DNA of 64,000 bases from JBHFEI01 sp041928815 (lineage in GTDB: Bacteria > Pseudomonadota > Alphaproteobacteria > Rhizobiales > Rhizobiaceae): positions 1-64,000 of the forward strand of contig NZ_JBHFEI010000007.1 of NCBI RefSeq assembly GCF_041928815.1. Direction: 5' to 3'. The notes under the pieces are model-generated. The model was given only the letters and a program-made list of their open reading frames with translations. It had not been told where the DNA came from and made no database searches. Position numbers and translations under genes: made by a program. This document shows, in pieces, positions 24,471 to 33,113 of the stretch. The stretch's first letter is position 1. Each line of letters starts with the position of its first letter.

Positions 24471-25450
24471 CAGATGGTCCCCCGCGCGATTCCAAAGGCC
24501 TCGGCGCCGATCAGGCGGCGGCGCAGCCAGCCGGAAAACTGGTCGACGGCGATGATCGTCAGGAGCAGCAGGATGATGATGGCATAGGTCTGCGCCGCAT
24601 GGTCGCGGCCGATCGACAGGCGGAAGACCTCGCCGATGCCGCCGCCGCCGACAGCGCCGATGATGGTCGAGGCGCGCACGTTGATCTCGGCGCGCAGCAG
24701 CGCATAGGAGACGAAGTTCGGCAGCACCTGCGGCACGATGGCGAAGCGGACCCGCTCGACCCAGTTGGCGCCGACGGCCCGCATGCCCTCGTCCGGCCGC
24801 ATGTCGGCATTCTCCACCACCTCGAAGAACAGTTTCCCAAGCGCCCCGATCGTGTGCACCGTGATGGCGATGATCGCCGCGATCGGACCGATCGACAGGA
24901 TCGCGGTCAGCAGGCCGGCGATGACGATCTCGGGAAAGGCGCGCATCACCTCCATGATCCGGCGCACGATCCAGCGCGTCGGACCGGCGCCGACGAGGTT
25001 GGTCGAGGCGAAGAAGCAGAGCACGAAGGCTGTACCGGCGCCGAGGATGGTCGAGACCAGCGCGATGTTCACCGTGATGATCAGCTGGTAGATGAAATGC
25101 GGGATGTAGAAGTTATCGGTCAGCCAGACGCGCTCGGCGGTGTAATCGAACTTCAGCGAGCCGTCGGCATAGGGCGACGGCAGGTCGAACATGGCGCGGA
25201 CGATCTCCAGCGGGCTTTCCGGCACGAAGTTCAGGATGAAGTCGAAGAGATAGGGCAGGCGCTCGAAGAATTTGCCGGAATTGGCGCTGTTGGCGAAATT
25301 GAGCGACAGGCCGAGCGCGACGAGGAAGACGACGAGGGCGATGATCGTGTAGGTCCGCCGCGTGCGCAACTGCTGGCGATAATGGTCCATGACGGCTGAA
25401 GCCTGCGGACCCAGTCCGCCGGCGGGCGTCGTGGCGGAAAGGCTGGCCAT
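24470..25450 (-). CDS. phnE: Phosphonate ABC transporter permease PhnE (short form)
   Basis: A 326-residue inner-membrane permease with the first helix at TIIALVVFLVALGLSLNFA, a short periplasmic segment, then five helices and the coupling loop ENADMRPDEGMRAVGANWVE. The start at 25450 is behind GAGGGAA; upstream in-frame starts run back into the hairpin region after phnD. It is co-translated with the second PhnE and would dock on PhnC. Confidence 0.94.
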   Translation of the reverse strand: MASLSATTPAGGLGPQASAVMDHYRQQLRTRRTYTIIALVVFLVALGLSLNFANSANSGKFFERLPYLFDFILNFVPESPLEIVRAMFDLPSPYADGSLKFDYTAERVWLTDNFYIPHFIYQLIITVNIALVSTILGAGTAFVLCFFASTNLVGAGPTRWIVRRIMEVMRAFPEIVIAGLLTAILSIGPIAAIIAITVHTIGALGKLFFEVVENADMRPDEGMRAVGANWVERVRFAIVPQVLPNFVSYALLRAEINVRASTIIGAVGGGGIGEVFRLSIGRDHAAQTYAIIILLLLTIIAVDQFSGWLRRRLIGAEAFGIARGTI

Positions 25451-25509
25451 CCGCGTCAATTCCCTCGATATCCGGAGGCGCGTGTGCGCCGGAAGCCCCG
25501 AAGGGCATC

Positions 25510-25573
25510 GCAACGCCTGCGGCAGGCAGGCGTTGCGGGTATCATCAAGGCGTCGCGTCAGCCCGACGCGACG
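25510..25573 (-). terminator. Two tandem hairpins between phnD and phnE
   Basis: The first hairpin has perfect 11-bp arms GCAACGCCTGC (25510-25520) and GCAGGCGTTGC (25526-25536) with a 5-base loop. The second has perfect 9-bp arms CGTCGCGTC (25551-25559) and GACGCGACG (25565-25573). Neither has a U-run. They probably protect the 3' end of phnD mRNA or attenuate read-through, so that the binding protein is made in excess over the permeases. Confidence 0.6.
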
Positions 25574-25578
25574 GGCCT

Positions 25579-26484
25579 TCAGCCGCCGATGACGGACTTA
25601 CGGGCGTCGATGATCGTCTGGTAGAAGGATTGGTCGACCTTGATGTAGTCCTTGTTGTCGCCCTGGGTGTAGGCCTTGAAGCACTCGTGGTCCGTCTTCG
25701 GAAGCTCCATGAAATAGGCCTCGATCTTTTCGCGCATCTCGGCGGGAAGGGCGTTGTTGACCATCAGCGGGCCGTTCGGGATCAGCGGCGACTTCCAGAC
25801 CTCGACGAGGTCGTCCATGTCGAGATTGCCCTTGTTGACCATCTGGTGCAGGTTGCCGCCGGTATAGCCCTCTTCCCACTTGCCGACGCCCGAACCGAAG
25901 GTCGTGCCGGCATCGAACTTGCCGTCGAGGACGGCGAGGACCAGGTTCTCATGGCCGCCGCCGAAGCCGGTCTCGGAGAAATACTCCTTGACCGGCGCGC
26001 CGATTTCCTTCGGCAGCGCAACGCTTGGGACGAGATAGCCGGAGGTCGAGTCCGGATCGGCGAAGCCGAGCGTCTTGCCCTTGAGGTCGGCGAGCGTCTT
26101 GATACCGCTGTCCTTGCGGGCGACCATGATCGAGTAATAGCCAGAGGAGCCGTCCGACTGGGTGTAGGTCAGGATCGGGTCGACGGCGTCCGGCTTCTGC
26201 AGGTAGATCGCGGCATAGGAGGAGGCGCCCATCGAGGCGATGTCGATCGTGCCGCCGAGCAGGCCCTGGATGACGCCGTTATAGTCCGGCGACGGGAAGA
26301 TCTGTACCTCGGACACGCCGGTGAAGGCCTTCAGGCCGTCGGCGACGCACTGGGTGTTGCGGATCTGGTCGGCCTCGTTTTCCGAACCGTCGAGACCGAT
26401 GCGCAGGACCTTGACGTCCTCGGCCATCGCCGAGCCGGCGAGGACGGTGAGCGCCGCGGCGGCGAGCAGGGCTTTCTTCAGCAT
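25579..26484 (-). CDS. phnD: Phosphonate-binding periplasmic protein PhnD
   Basis: A 301-residue exported binding protein. A Sec signal (MLKKALLAAAALTVLAGSAMA) ends in AMA-ED. The mature part has the PhnD/SsuA-type segments NGVIQGLLGGTIDIASMGAS, LKGKTLGFADPDSTSGYLVP and FDAGTTFGSG. It captures phosphonates, possibly also phosphite or phosphate esters, for the PhnC/E importer. The start at 26484 is behind AGGAGAA; the longer open frame would bury the signal peptide. Confidence 0.95.
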   Translation of the reverse strand: MLKKALLAAAALTVLAGSAMAEDVKVLRIGLDGSENEADQIRNTQCVADGLKAFTGVSEVQIFPSPDYNGVIQGLLGGTIDIASMGASSYAAIYLQKPDAVDPILTYTQSDGSSGYYSIMVARKDSGIKTLADLKGKTLGFADPDSTSGYLVPSVALPKEIGAPVKEYFSETGFGGGHENLVLAVLDGKFDAGTTFGSGVGKWEEGYTGGNLHQMVNKGNLDMDDLVEVWKSPLIPNGPLMVNNALPAEMREKIEAYFMELPKTDHECFKAYTQGDNKDYIKVDQSFYQTIIDARKSVIGG

Positions 26485-26605
26485 GGGAGTTCTCCTGTTG
26501 GTCCGGTCGGCCCGGACGGGGGTCTTGCCTATAGCTTTGCATCTCGCGCGGGTTCCGCCCGGAACCCGCATCCGCCCTTGACGCGGGCCTTCGATCCTGC
26601 CGCGG

Positions 26606-27448
26606 CTAGGGCCGGGCTGCCGCGAGCGCCCGTGCGCCGGCGGATGATGGGGGAATGGCGGAAGCCGGCCTGACCTGCGGCGGCAGGCTGGTCGAGGTCA
26701 TCGTCTCGTCGATCTCGCCGCCGCCATAGAGCGCGCCGACCGCCTCCGCCGTCAGCGCGTCCGGCGGGCCGTCGAAGACGACGCGGCCGTGGGCCATGCC
26801 GATGATGCGCTCGCAATAGCCGCGCGCGGTGTCGAGCGTGTGCAGGTTGGTGATCACGGTGATGCCTTCGCGCGCGTTGATATCGCGCAGCGCGTCCATG
26901 ACGATCCTGGCGTTCAGCGGATCGAGCGAGGCGATCGGCTCGTCGGCGAGCAGCACCTTCGGCTGCTGCATCAGCGCGCGGGCGATGGCGACGCGCTGCT
27001 GCTGGCCGCCCGACAGCGTGCCGGCCGGCTGCAGCGCGGTCTGCTCGATGCCGAGGCGTTCGAGGGCTGCGATCGCCAGCACCCGCTCCTCGTCGGTGAA
27101 GATGTTGAGAAGGCTCATGACGGTGGAACGATGGTTCAGCCGGCCGAGCAGCACGTTGGTCAACACATCCAGACGCGGCACGAGGTTGAACTGCTGGAAG
27201 ATCATGGCGCAGTCGCGCTGCCAGTGGCGCAGGCGCGCGCCCTTCAGCGCCGAGACCTCGACATCGCCGTAACGGATCGTACCGGAGGAGACGTCGGCGA
27301 GCCGGTTGATCATCCTGAGCAGCGTCGACTTTCCGGCGCCGGAGCGGCCGATGACGCCGACCATCTGGCCCTGCGGAATGTCGAAGGTCACGTCGCTGAC
27401 GGCGGTTTTCCTGCCGAAGGTGCGCGTGACATTGCGAAGCTGAAACAT
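26606..27448 (-). CDS. phnC: Phosphonate ABC transporter ATPase PhnC
   Basis: A 280-residue ABC ATPase. The Walker A is GRSGAGKSTLLRMI (about 34-47), the signature is LSGGQQQRVAIARAL, and the Walker B is VLLADEPIASLDPLN. It is the first gene of the phnCDE1E2-DUF1045-phnM-phnN operon. A Pho box lies about 65 bp upstream, so induction by phosphate starvation through PhoB is expected. Confidence 0.95.
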   Translation of the reverse strand: MFQLRNVTRTFGRKTAVSDVTFDIPQGQMVGVIGRSGAGKSTLLRMINRLADVSSGTIRYGDVEVSALKGARLRHWQRDCAMIFQQFNLVPRLDVLTNVLLGRLNHRSTVMSLLNIFTDEERVLAIAALERLGIEQTALQPAGTLSGGQQQRVAIARALMQQPKVLLADEPIASLDPLNARIVMDALRDINAREGITVITNLHTLDTARGYCERIIGMAHGRVVFDGPPDALTAEAVGALYGGGEIDETMTSTSLPPQVRPASAIPPSSAGARALAAARP

Positions 27449-27512
27449 GAAACCGCGTCTTCCCTCAGTTCTTCTTCTGATCGAGGGCTTAGACGCGGTA
27501 CGCGACGTCGAA

Positions 27513-27530
27513 ATGTCAGTTTGATGTCGA
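27513..27530 (-). promoter_or_regulatory. Pho box (PhoB-binding site) upstream of phnC
   Basis: On the minus strand TCGACATCAAACTGACAT shows two 7-mers spaced by CAAA, the 11-bp period of the Pho box pattern CTGTCAT-N4-CTGTCAT. The second half-site matches 6 of 7 positions and the first 4 of 7; a third partial repeat follows. The position fits activation of phnC. Confidence 0.6.
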
Positions 27531-27558
27531 TTTGATTACATAGCGAATGTGTGATGGC

Positions 27559-28173
27559 TCATGCGCCGTAGCGCGCGAGGAAGGTCTCGGCATCGAGACT
27601 GCGGAAGTCGTCGAGCCGGTCGCGCAATGTCTGGTGGTCCCAGTCCCACCAGGCGAGATCCTCGAAGCGGCCGGCGATCTCGCGGGGGAACCGCGCGCGG
27701 ATCGGCTTTGCCGGCACGCCGCCGACGATGGTATAGGGCGCGACATCGCGGCTGACGACGGCGCCGGCGCCGATTGCCGCGCCATTGCCGATCGTGACAC
27801 CCGGCAGGATGGTCGCGCCGTGACCGATCCAGACGTCATGGCCGATCGTGACCCGCTTCGCCCGGCGGCGGGCGAAGAAATCCTCATCCATATCGGCATC
27901 CGGCCAGTAATCCTGCGCGCGATAGGTGAAATGGTGCAGCGTCGCCCGCTCGACCGGATGGTTGGTGGCGTTGATGCGCACCGTCGAGGCGATGTTGGCG
28001 AACTTGCCAATGGTGGCGCACCAGGCGATGCAGTCCTCCATCAGGTAGGAATAGTCGCCGATCTCGGTCTCCTCGATGCGGCAGCGCTCGGCGATCTCGG
28101 TGTAGCGGCCGAGCGTCGAGCCCTTCACCCGGGCCGTCGCGTGGATCAGCGGCGTTTGCGAGAGCTTCGTCAC
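27559..28173 (-). CDS. Hexapeptide-repeat acetyltransferase of phosphonate clusters
   Basis: A 204-residue left-handed beta-helix protein of the transferase-hexapeptide family that recurs in C-P lyase clusters. Repeats include VTIGHDVWIGHGATILPGVT and IGNGAAIGAGAVVSRDVAPY, ending with the family's IVGGVPAKPIR. The NHPVERATLHHF segment holds candidate catalytic histidines. It may acetylate aminoalkylphosphonates, a PhnO-like role; this rests on context. Its start overlaps the phnL stop (ATGA), so it is the last gene of the phnG-led operon. Confidence 0.85.
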   Translation of the reverse strand: MTKLSQTPLIHATARVKGSTLGRYTEIAERCRIEETEIGDYSYLMEDCIAWCATIGKFANIASTVRINATNHPVERATLHHFTYRAQDYWPDADMDEDFFARRRAKRVTIGHDVWIGHGATILPGVTIGNGAAIGAGAVVSRDVAPYTIVGGVPAKPIRARFPREIAGRFEDLAWWDWDHQTLRDRLDDFRSLDAETFLARYGA

Positions 28174-28877
28174 GCGGCGGCCTTTCGCGGCGAGAAATCC
28201 GAGACGTCGATGATCCGGTCGGCGACGAGGCCGCGCACCTCCTCGTCATGGAAGATGCCGAGCAGCGCCGTGCCGGCCGCTTTCTTCGCCGCGATCATTT
28301 CGACCACCACCTTGCGGTTGGCGGCATCCAGCGAGGCGGTCGGCTCGTCGAGCAGCAGGATCGGGTGATCTGTGATGAAGCCGCGGGCGATGTTGACGCG
28401 CTGCTGCTCGCCGCCGGAGAAGGTGGCGGGCGGCAACTGCCAGAGGTCGCGCGGCAGGTTGAGGCGCGACAAAAGGCCGGCGGCGCGATCCCGCGCTTCC
28501 TCGTTCGAAACGCCCCTCAGCACCAGCGGTTCGGCGACGATATCGAGGGCGGGGACGCGCGGCACGACCCGCAGGAACTGGCTGACATAGCCGAGCGTGG
28601 TGGCGCGCACCTTCAAGACCATGCGCGGATCGGCGCGGGCGAGATCGATCAGCGCGCCCTCATGCTCGACGAGGATCTGCCCCTCGTCGACGGAATAATT
28701 GCCGTAGAGCATCTTCAGGATCGAGCTTTTGCCGACACCCGAGGGGCCGCCGAGCACGGCGCATTCGCCCTTGCGCACGGAAAAGGTGACACCGGAGACG
28801 ACGGGCAGCCTCAGCCCGCCGCGCAGATGCATGGTGAAGGTCTTCGCCACATCGGCGACGACGAGCGGGGTTGGCAT
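28170..28877 (-). CDS. phnL: C-P lyase ABC-type subunit PhnL
   Basis: A 235-residue ABC-type ATPase that joins the C-P lyase machinery and does not serve a transporter. Walker A is GGPSGVGKSSILKML near residue 48, signature FSGGEQQRVNIARGF, Walker B ILLLDEPTASLDAAN. In the family PhnI needs PhnG, PhnH and PhnL to attach the phosphonate to ribose from ATP. The start at 28877 follows AAAGGAAA, 17 bp after phnK. Confidence 0.94.
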   Translation of the reverse strand: MPTPLVVADVAKTFTMHLRGGLRLPVVSGVTFSVRKGECAVLGGPSGVGKSSILKMLYGNYSVDEGQILVEHEGALIDLARADPRMVLKVRATTLGYVSQFLRVVPRVPALDIVAEPLVLRGVSNEEARDRAAGLLSRLNLPRDLWQLPPATFSGGEQQRVNIARGFITDHPILLLDEPTASLDAANRKVVVEMIAAKKAAGTALLGIFHDEEVRGLVADRIIDVSDFSPRKAAA

Positions 28878-28894
28878 GGAGGATTTCCTTTGGC

Positions 28895-29671
28895 TCAGAC
28901 CTGCAGGATCGAGGAGACGAGAAGCTGGGTATAGGGTTCGCGCGGATCGTCGAGCACCCGGTCGGTCAGGCCCTCTTCGATGACCTGGCCGTCCTTCATC
29001 ACCATCATCCGGTGCGACAGCAGGCGGGCGACGGCGAGGTCGTGGGTGACGATGATCGCCGACAGGCCGAGGTCGGCGACAAGGCTGCGCAGGAGGTCTA
29101 GGAGCCGCGCCTGCACCGAGACGTCGAGGCCGCCGGTCGGCTCGTCCATGAAGATCAGCCGCGGCGCGGTGACGAGGTTGCGGGCGATCTGCAACCGCTG
29201 GCGCATGCCGCCGGAAAAGGCGCGCGGCTGGTCGTCGATGCGGCTCTGGTCGATCTCGACGCGTTCCAGCCAGGTCAGCGCCTCGGCGCGGATGCGGCCA
29301 TAATGCCGGTCGCCGACCGCCATCAGCCGCTCGCCGACATTGGCGCCGGCCGAGACCGTCATGCGCAACCCATCGGCGGGATTCTGGTGGACGAAACCCC
29401 AGTCGGTGCGCATCAGGAAACGGCGCTCGGCCTCGCCCATATGGGAGAGATTGCGATACTGCCCGTCGCGCATGCGGTATTCGATGACGCCCGCCGTCGC
29501 CGCCAGCCGGGTGGAAAGGCAGGAAAGCAGCGTCGTCTTGCCCGAACCGGATTCGCCGACGATCGCCAGGACCTCGCCGGGCCAGAGATCTAAGGAAACA
29601 TTGCGACAGCCGATGCGGCTGCCGTAGAATTTCGAGATGTCGCGGACTTTGAGAAGCGGTGTCTGGGTCAT
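28895..29671 (-). CDS. phnK: C-P lyase ABC-type subunit PhnK
   Basis: A 258-residue ABC protein that docks on the PhnGHIJ core in known systems. Walker A GESGSGKTTLLSCL, the dipeptide-ATPase-like signature FSGGMRQRLQIARNL and Walker B RLIFMDEPTGGLDVS are all intact. The ATG at 29671 overlaps the phnJ stop by ATGA, which fixes the start; the longer frame would extend into phnJ. Confidence 0.95.
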   Translation of the reverse strand: MTQTPLLKVRDISKFYGSRIGCRNVSLDLWPGEVLAIVGESGSGKTTLLSCLSTRLAATAGVIEYRMRDGQYRNLSHMGEAERRFLMRTDWGFVHQNPADGLRMTVSAGANVGERLMAVGDRHYGRIRAEALTWLERVEIDQSRIDDQPRAFSGGMRQRLQIARNLVTAPRLIFMDEPTGGLDVSVQARLLDLLRSLVADLGLSAIIVTHDLAVARLLSHRMMVMKDGQVIEEGLTDRVLDDPREPYTQLLVSSILQV

Positions 29672-30546
29672 TCCGCGGCCTCCTTCGGCAGCCCGAGCGC
29701 CCCGACATGGCCGTCCTCGCGGCGGGTTTCGCAATGGTCGGTATCGGAGCAGACGAACATGCGGCCGCCGCGATCATCGAGGATCACCTCGTCGAGATAG
29801 ACCTGTTCGGCGCCGCAGAGCGCGCAGGGCTTGTCAAATGTCTGCACCTCGAACGGGTGGTCCTCGAAATCGAGGCTGACGACGTCGGTGAAGGGCGGCA
29901 CGGCGTAGATGCGTTTTTCGCGACCGGCGCCGAACAATTGCAGCGCCGGCGAGCGGTGCATTTTCGGATTGTCGAATTTCGGCGTCGGCGAGGGGTCCAT
30001 GACATAGCGGCCCTCGACCTTGACCGGATAGGCATAGGTCGTGGCGATATGGCCGTTGCGGGCGATGTCCTCGTAGAGTTTCACATGCATGAGGCCGTAT
30101 TCCTCCAGCGCATGCATGACGCGGGTCTCCGTCTCGCGCGGTTCGAGGAAGCGCAAGGGTTCGGGGATCGGCACCTGGTAGACGAGCGTCTGGCCTTCCG
30201 TGAGCGGCTGTTCCGGGATGCGGTGGCGCGTCTGGATGATGGTCGCCTCGGCCGTCTTCGTCGTCACCGCGACGCGGGCGACCTTCTGGAAGAAGGCGCG
30301 GATGGAGACGGCATTGGTCGTGTCGTCGGCGCCCTGATCGATGACTTTCAGCACGTCGTCCGGCCCGAGGATCGCGGCGGTGACCTGCACGCCCCCCGTT
30401 CCCCAGCCGTAGGGCATCGGCATTTCACGGGAGGCAAACGGCACCTGATAGCCGGGAATGGCGATCGCCTTCAGGATGGCGCGGCGGATCATCCGCTTGG
30501 TCTGCTCGTCGAGATAGGCGAAGTTGTAGATGGCAAGGTCGGTCAT
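29668..30546 (-). CDS. phnJ: Carbon-phosphorus lyase radical-SAM subunit PhnJ
   Basis: A 292-residue catalytic subunit that cleaves the C-P bond of ribose 5-phosphate 1-alkylphosphonate by radical SAM chemistry, giving the alkane and ribose 1,2-cyclic phosphate 5-phosphate. The cysteines are Cys241 and Cys244 (CALC), Cys266 (FVCSD) and Cys272 (HCETR), at the same numbers as the E. coli cluster ligands and the thiyl-radical cysteine. The start at 30546 is preceded by a 290-bp gap to phnI that holds a small gene on the opposite strand. Confidence 0.97.
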   Translation of the reverse strand: MTDLAIYNFAYLDEQTKRMIRRAILKAIAIPGYQVPFASREMPMPYGWGTGGVQVTAAILGPDDVLKVIDQGADDTTNAVSIRAFFQKVARVAVTTKTAEATIIQTRHRIPEQPLTEGQTLVYQVPIPEPLRFLEPRETETRVMHALEEYGLMHVKLYEDIARNGHIATTYAYPVKVEGRYVMDPSPTPKFDNPKMHRSPALQLFGAGREKRIYAVPPFTDVVSLDFEDHPFEVQTFDKPCALCGAEQVYLDEVILDDRGGRMFVCSDTDHCETRREDGHVGALGLPKEAAE

Positions 30547-30614
30547 GGCGCTCTACCTCAAGGACGGGAGGAAGGAGCGGCGGCGTGCCGGCTCCAGATC
30601 ACCGGGGACTGCGG

Positions 30615-30830
30615 ATGGACAGCACGTCGTGGATCGTCATGTTGGCAGGAATGGCCGTCATCGGTGTCATCGTCTATCTCGGCGCATCTGCAAGCGGCAG
30701 CAAGCGCCGGGGTGGCGGCAATGGCGGAGGCGACATGAACGTCCTTGCCGGTGCGGATTGTGACGGCTCCCCGGCGGGCGGCGGACATGGTGGCGGGGAC
30801 GGCGGCGGAGATAGCGGCGGCGGAGATTGA
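30615..30830 (+). CDS. Small glycine-rich single-pass membrane protein, antisense within the phn operon
   Basis: A 71-residue protein: one transmembrane helix (about residues 6-26, IVMLAGMAVIGVIVYLGASA), a basic KRR stop-transfer, then a Gly/Asp/Ser-rich tail with repeated GGGD units and one cysteine. The start at 30615 follows GGGGA. No family can be named. It lies on the plus strand between the divergently read phnI stop and phnJ start, so its mRNA would be antisense to the phnI-phnJ junction. The hydrophobic and charged layout is better protein-like than the Ala/Arg-rich frame on the minus strand. Confidence 0.55.
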   Translation: MDSTSWIVMLAGMAVIGVIVYLGASASGSKRRGGGNGGGDMNVLAGADCDGSPAGGGHGGGDGGGDSGGGD

Positions 30831-30835
30831 GGCGC

Positions 30836-31945
30836 TCATTCCGCCGCCTCACGTTTTTCCGCAGGGTCAGCCACAGCCTTCGCCGCATGCTCGGCCCGCA
30901 TCCGCCGGACCAGATCGAGCTCAGCCTGGAAGTCGACGTAATGCGGCAGCTTCAGGTGCTCGACAAAACCGGTCGCCTGCACATTGTCGCAGTGGGAGAT
31001 GACGAATTCCTCGTCCTGCGCCGGCGCAACGCGATCCTCGCCGAATTCGTCGGCGCGAAGCGCGCGGTCCACCAGCGCCATGGCCATCGCCTTGCGCTCG
31101 CTCTGGCCGAAGACGAGGCCGTAGCCGCGGGTGAACTGCGGCGGCTTTTCGGCCGAGCCTGAAAACTGGTTGACCATCTGGCATTCGGTGACCCTCAACC
31201 GTCCGAGCGGAGCGGCAAAGCCGAGTTCCGGCATGTCCAGCTCGATCTCGACCTCGCCGATGCGGATCTCGCCGGCGAAGGGATGGGTGCGGGCATAGCC
31301 ACGCTGGGTCGAATAGGCGAGTGCCAGCAGGAACCCCTCGTCGCCGCGCGACAGCGCCTGAAGACGGACGTCACGGCCAAGCGGAAACTGCAGCGGCTCG
31401 CGCGTGAGGTCCCCGACCGGCCGGTCGTCGGCAAGCGTGCCGTCGCCCTCGATCAGGCCTTCCGCTGCGAGGATGTCGGACAGACGCGCCGGCTGCGCCG
31501 CGTCTGCCGGCCTGCGGGCGGCCTCCTCGACCGGCGCGTCGCCTGTCAGCGCGGGATCGAGCAGACGGTGCGTATAGTCGAAGGTCGGGCCGAGCAGCTG
31601 GCCGCCCGGCAGGTCCTTGTAGGTCGCCGAGACGCGGCGCTCGATCGCCATCGCGCCGGTATCGGCCGGCGCGCTGTAGCCGAAGCGCGGCAGCGTCGTA
31701 CGGTAGGCGCGCAGCAGGAAGATCGCCTCGATCATGTCGCCGCGCGCCTGCAACAGGGCAAGTGCGGCCAGCGGCGGATCGTAGAGCGAGGCTTCCGCCA
31801 TGACACGGTCGACGGCGAGGCCGAGCTGGTTTTCGATCTGTCCGGGGGAGACGGCCGGCAGCGACCGGTCGCCGCGGCGGCGGTCGGCGAGCAGCCGGTG
31901 GGCATTGGCGATGGCGGCCTCGCCACCCTTGACGGCGACATACAT
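30836..31945 (-). CDS. phnI: C-P lyase core subunit PhnI
   Basis: A 369-residue subunit that carries the nucleosidase/transferase activity joining the phosphonate to ribose 5-triphosphate, displacing adenine. It begins MYVAVKGGEAAIANAHRLL, and contains GYSAPADTGAMAIERRVSAT, REPLQFPLGRDVRLQALSRG and KLPHYVDFQAELDLVRRMR, all recognisable PhnI segments. It lies 62 bp downstream of phnH. Confidence 0.96.
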   Translation of the reverse strand: MYVAVKGGEAAIANAHRLLADRRRGDRSLPAVSPGQIENQLGLAVDRVMAEASLYDPPLAALALLQARGDMIEAIFLLRAYRTTLPRFGYSAPADTGAMAIERRVSATYKDLPGGQLLGPTFDYTHRLLDPALTGDAPVEEAARRPADAAQPARLSDILAAEGLIEGDGTLADDRPVGDLTREPLQFPLGRDVRLQALSRGDEGFLLALAYSTQRGYARTHPFAGEIRIGEVEIELDMPELGFAAPLGRLRVTECQMVNQFSGSAEKPPQFTRGYGLVFGQSERKAMAMALVDRALRADEFGEDRVAPAQDEEFVISHCDNVQATGFVEHLKLPHYVDFQAELDLVRRMRAEHAAKAVADPAEKREAAE

Positions 31946-32007
31946 TTAAACACTCCTCGCGGACATTCAAAGCCTCCTTGCGGGACGGGTGCCCGACGGC
32001 CTCGGTC

Positions 32008-32601
32008 TCAGGGCGTCAGCCGCGTCGTGCGCGGCAGGCAGAGGATCTCGGACCCGGCGGCAAGTATCAAGTCGACCCCGCGCGGGAACAGCGCCCGGTT
32101 CTCCGCCCAGAGGTCCGGGAAGATCTCCGGCAGGCCCGCCGGCGCGATCTCCGTCGTCGCCTCGATGCCGGGACCCCTCAGGGTCAGGCGGCGGCCGCCG
32201 GCGAGCGCCAGCAGCTCCACCACCAGCGTCGTCGAGCGGTCGGGATAGTCCTGGGTGCCGGCGGAAAAGGCACTGAGGCACAGAGCCTCAGGCCCGGTAA
32301 AGGCGAAATGCGCCTCGGCCTTCACGCGGGTCACCGGAGCTCCGGTATGAAAGGCCAGCCAGCCGGGAAGCGCCGAGGCTAGAAGCGGTGGCGCGAGATA
32401 GACCGGCGTATCTCCGTCGCAGAGCGTCAGCGCCACGGCCCCTGCGGCAGGGCCGAGCGGCGTCGGCGGCTCGGCGCGCGCCGGCAGGGTGACGATCGTG
32501 CCCGGCCGCGCCATCGCGTCCATCAGGGCTCGGAACACCGCCTGGGACTGGAAGACCGGATCGGAGAAGGCGCCCGACAGCGCCACGGTCGACAGGGCCA
32601 T
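32008..32601 (-). CDS. phnH: C-P lyase subunit PhnH
   Basis: A 197-residue non-catalytic core subunit with a PLP-transferase-like fold but no lysine cofactor site. FSDPVFQSQAVFRALMDAMA followed by RPGTIVTLPA is characteristic, as is PRGVDLILAAGSEILCLPRT near the end. It shares one base with the phnG stop codon, so the two are coupled. Confidence 0.95.
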   Translation of the reverse strand: MALSTVALSGAFSDPVFQSQAVFRALMDAMARPGTIVTLPARAEPPTPLGPAAGAVALTLCDGDTPVYLAPPLLASALPGWLAFHTGAPVTRVKAEAHFAFTGPEALCLSAFSAGTQDYPDRSTTLVVELLALAGGRRLTLRGPGIEATTEIAPAGLPEIFPDLWAENRALFPRGVDLILAAGSEILCLPRTTRLTP

Positions 32602-33089
32602 CAGTCGTCCCCCCGGACCATGGTGAAGAAATCGACGCGGGTGGCGGCGGTTTCCTCGGCCTTGCGCCGGTCCTCATCGGCGATGTGCGCCTCGATCTCC
32701 GCAAGCAGCGCCTCGACCGCGCCGCGCGTCTCGCGACGTTGCGCGAGGGCGTCGAAGATCGCCGAAAGCCGCGCCGCCTCGCGGTCGGTGCCGAGCCGCT
32801 GGCCGTGGCCGATCTCGCCGGTCGCAAGCCGGACCGTGGCCCGGCTGACGGTCGCCTCGCCGAGATTGAACGGATCGCCGCCGCCGCCGATCCGGCCGCG
32901 CACCATGATCAGCCCCGTTTCCGGACCCCGCACCAGCGCCACCTCCGGATGGGGTTCCATCGCGGCAAGGGCCGCCTGCAACGTCTCTGTCCGCGCCATG
33001 GCAAGAAGCCGCATCGCGCGGGCCCGCGTGGAATGCGCCCCTGTACCGTCCTTGTCGTCTCGTCCTGCCTCAATCGTCATTGCCTTCAT
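32601..33089 (-). CDS. phnG: C-P lyase subunit PhnG
   Basis: A 162-residue core subunit and first gene of the C-P lyase operon. The conserved RARAMRLLAMARTETLQAAL and the GEATVSRATVRLATGEIGHG segment identify it. The start could be 33089 or the ATG at 33080; the nearby AAGG suits neither perfectly. The start codon lies 7 bp from a palindromic operator shared with phnF. Confidence 0.94.
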   Translation of the reverse strand: MKAMTIEAGRDDKDGTGAHSTRARAMRLLAMARTETLQAALAAMEPHPEVALVRGPETGLIMVRGRIGGGGDPFNLGEATVSRATVRLATGEIGHGQRLGTDREAARLSAIFDALAQRRETRGAVEALLAEIEAHIADEDRRKAEETAATRVDFFTMVRGDD

Positions 33090-33095
33090 CCAAGA

Positions 33096-33113
33096 TGTCT
33101 ATTAATCTAGACA
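33096..33113. promoter_or_regulatory. PhnF-type operator between phnG and phnF
   Basis: TGTCTATTAATCTAGACA has perfect TGTCTA/TAGACA arms around six bases, a layout known for GntR/HutC regulators. A further half-site TGTCTA lies at 33132-33137. The palindrome abuts the phnG start and so could block that promoter. A weak Pho-box-like sequence overlaps 33137-33154. Confidence 0.65.

Noticed and set aside
30558..30839. A 93-codon minus-strand frame between phnI and phnJ whose ATG overlaps the phnI stop
   Set aside because: The ATGA overlap looks attractive, but the product is Ala/Arg-rich and shapeless, whereas the plus-strand frame gives a helix, basic stop and Gly-rich tail. It remains a weak alternative.
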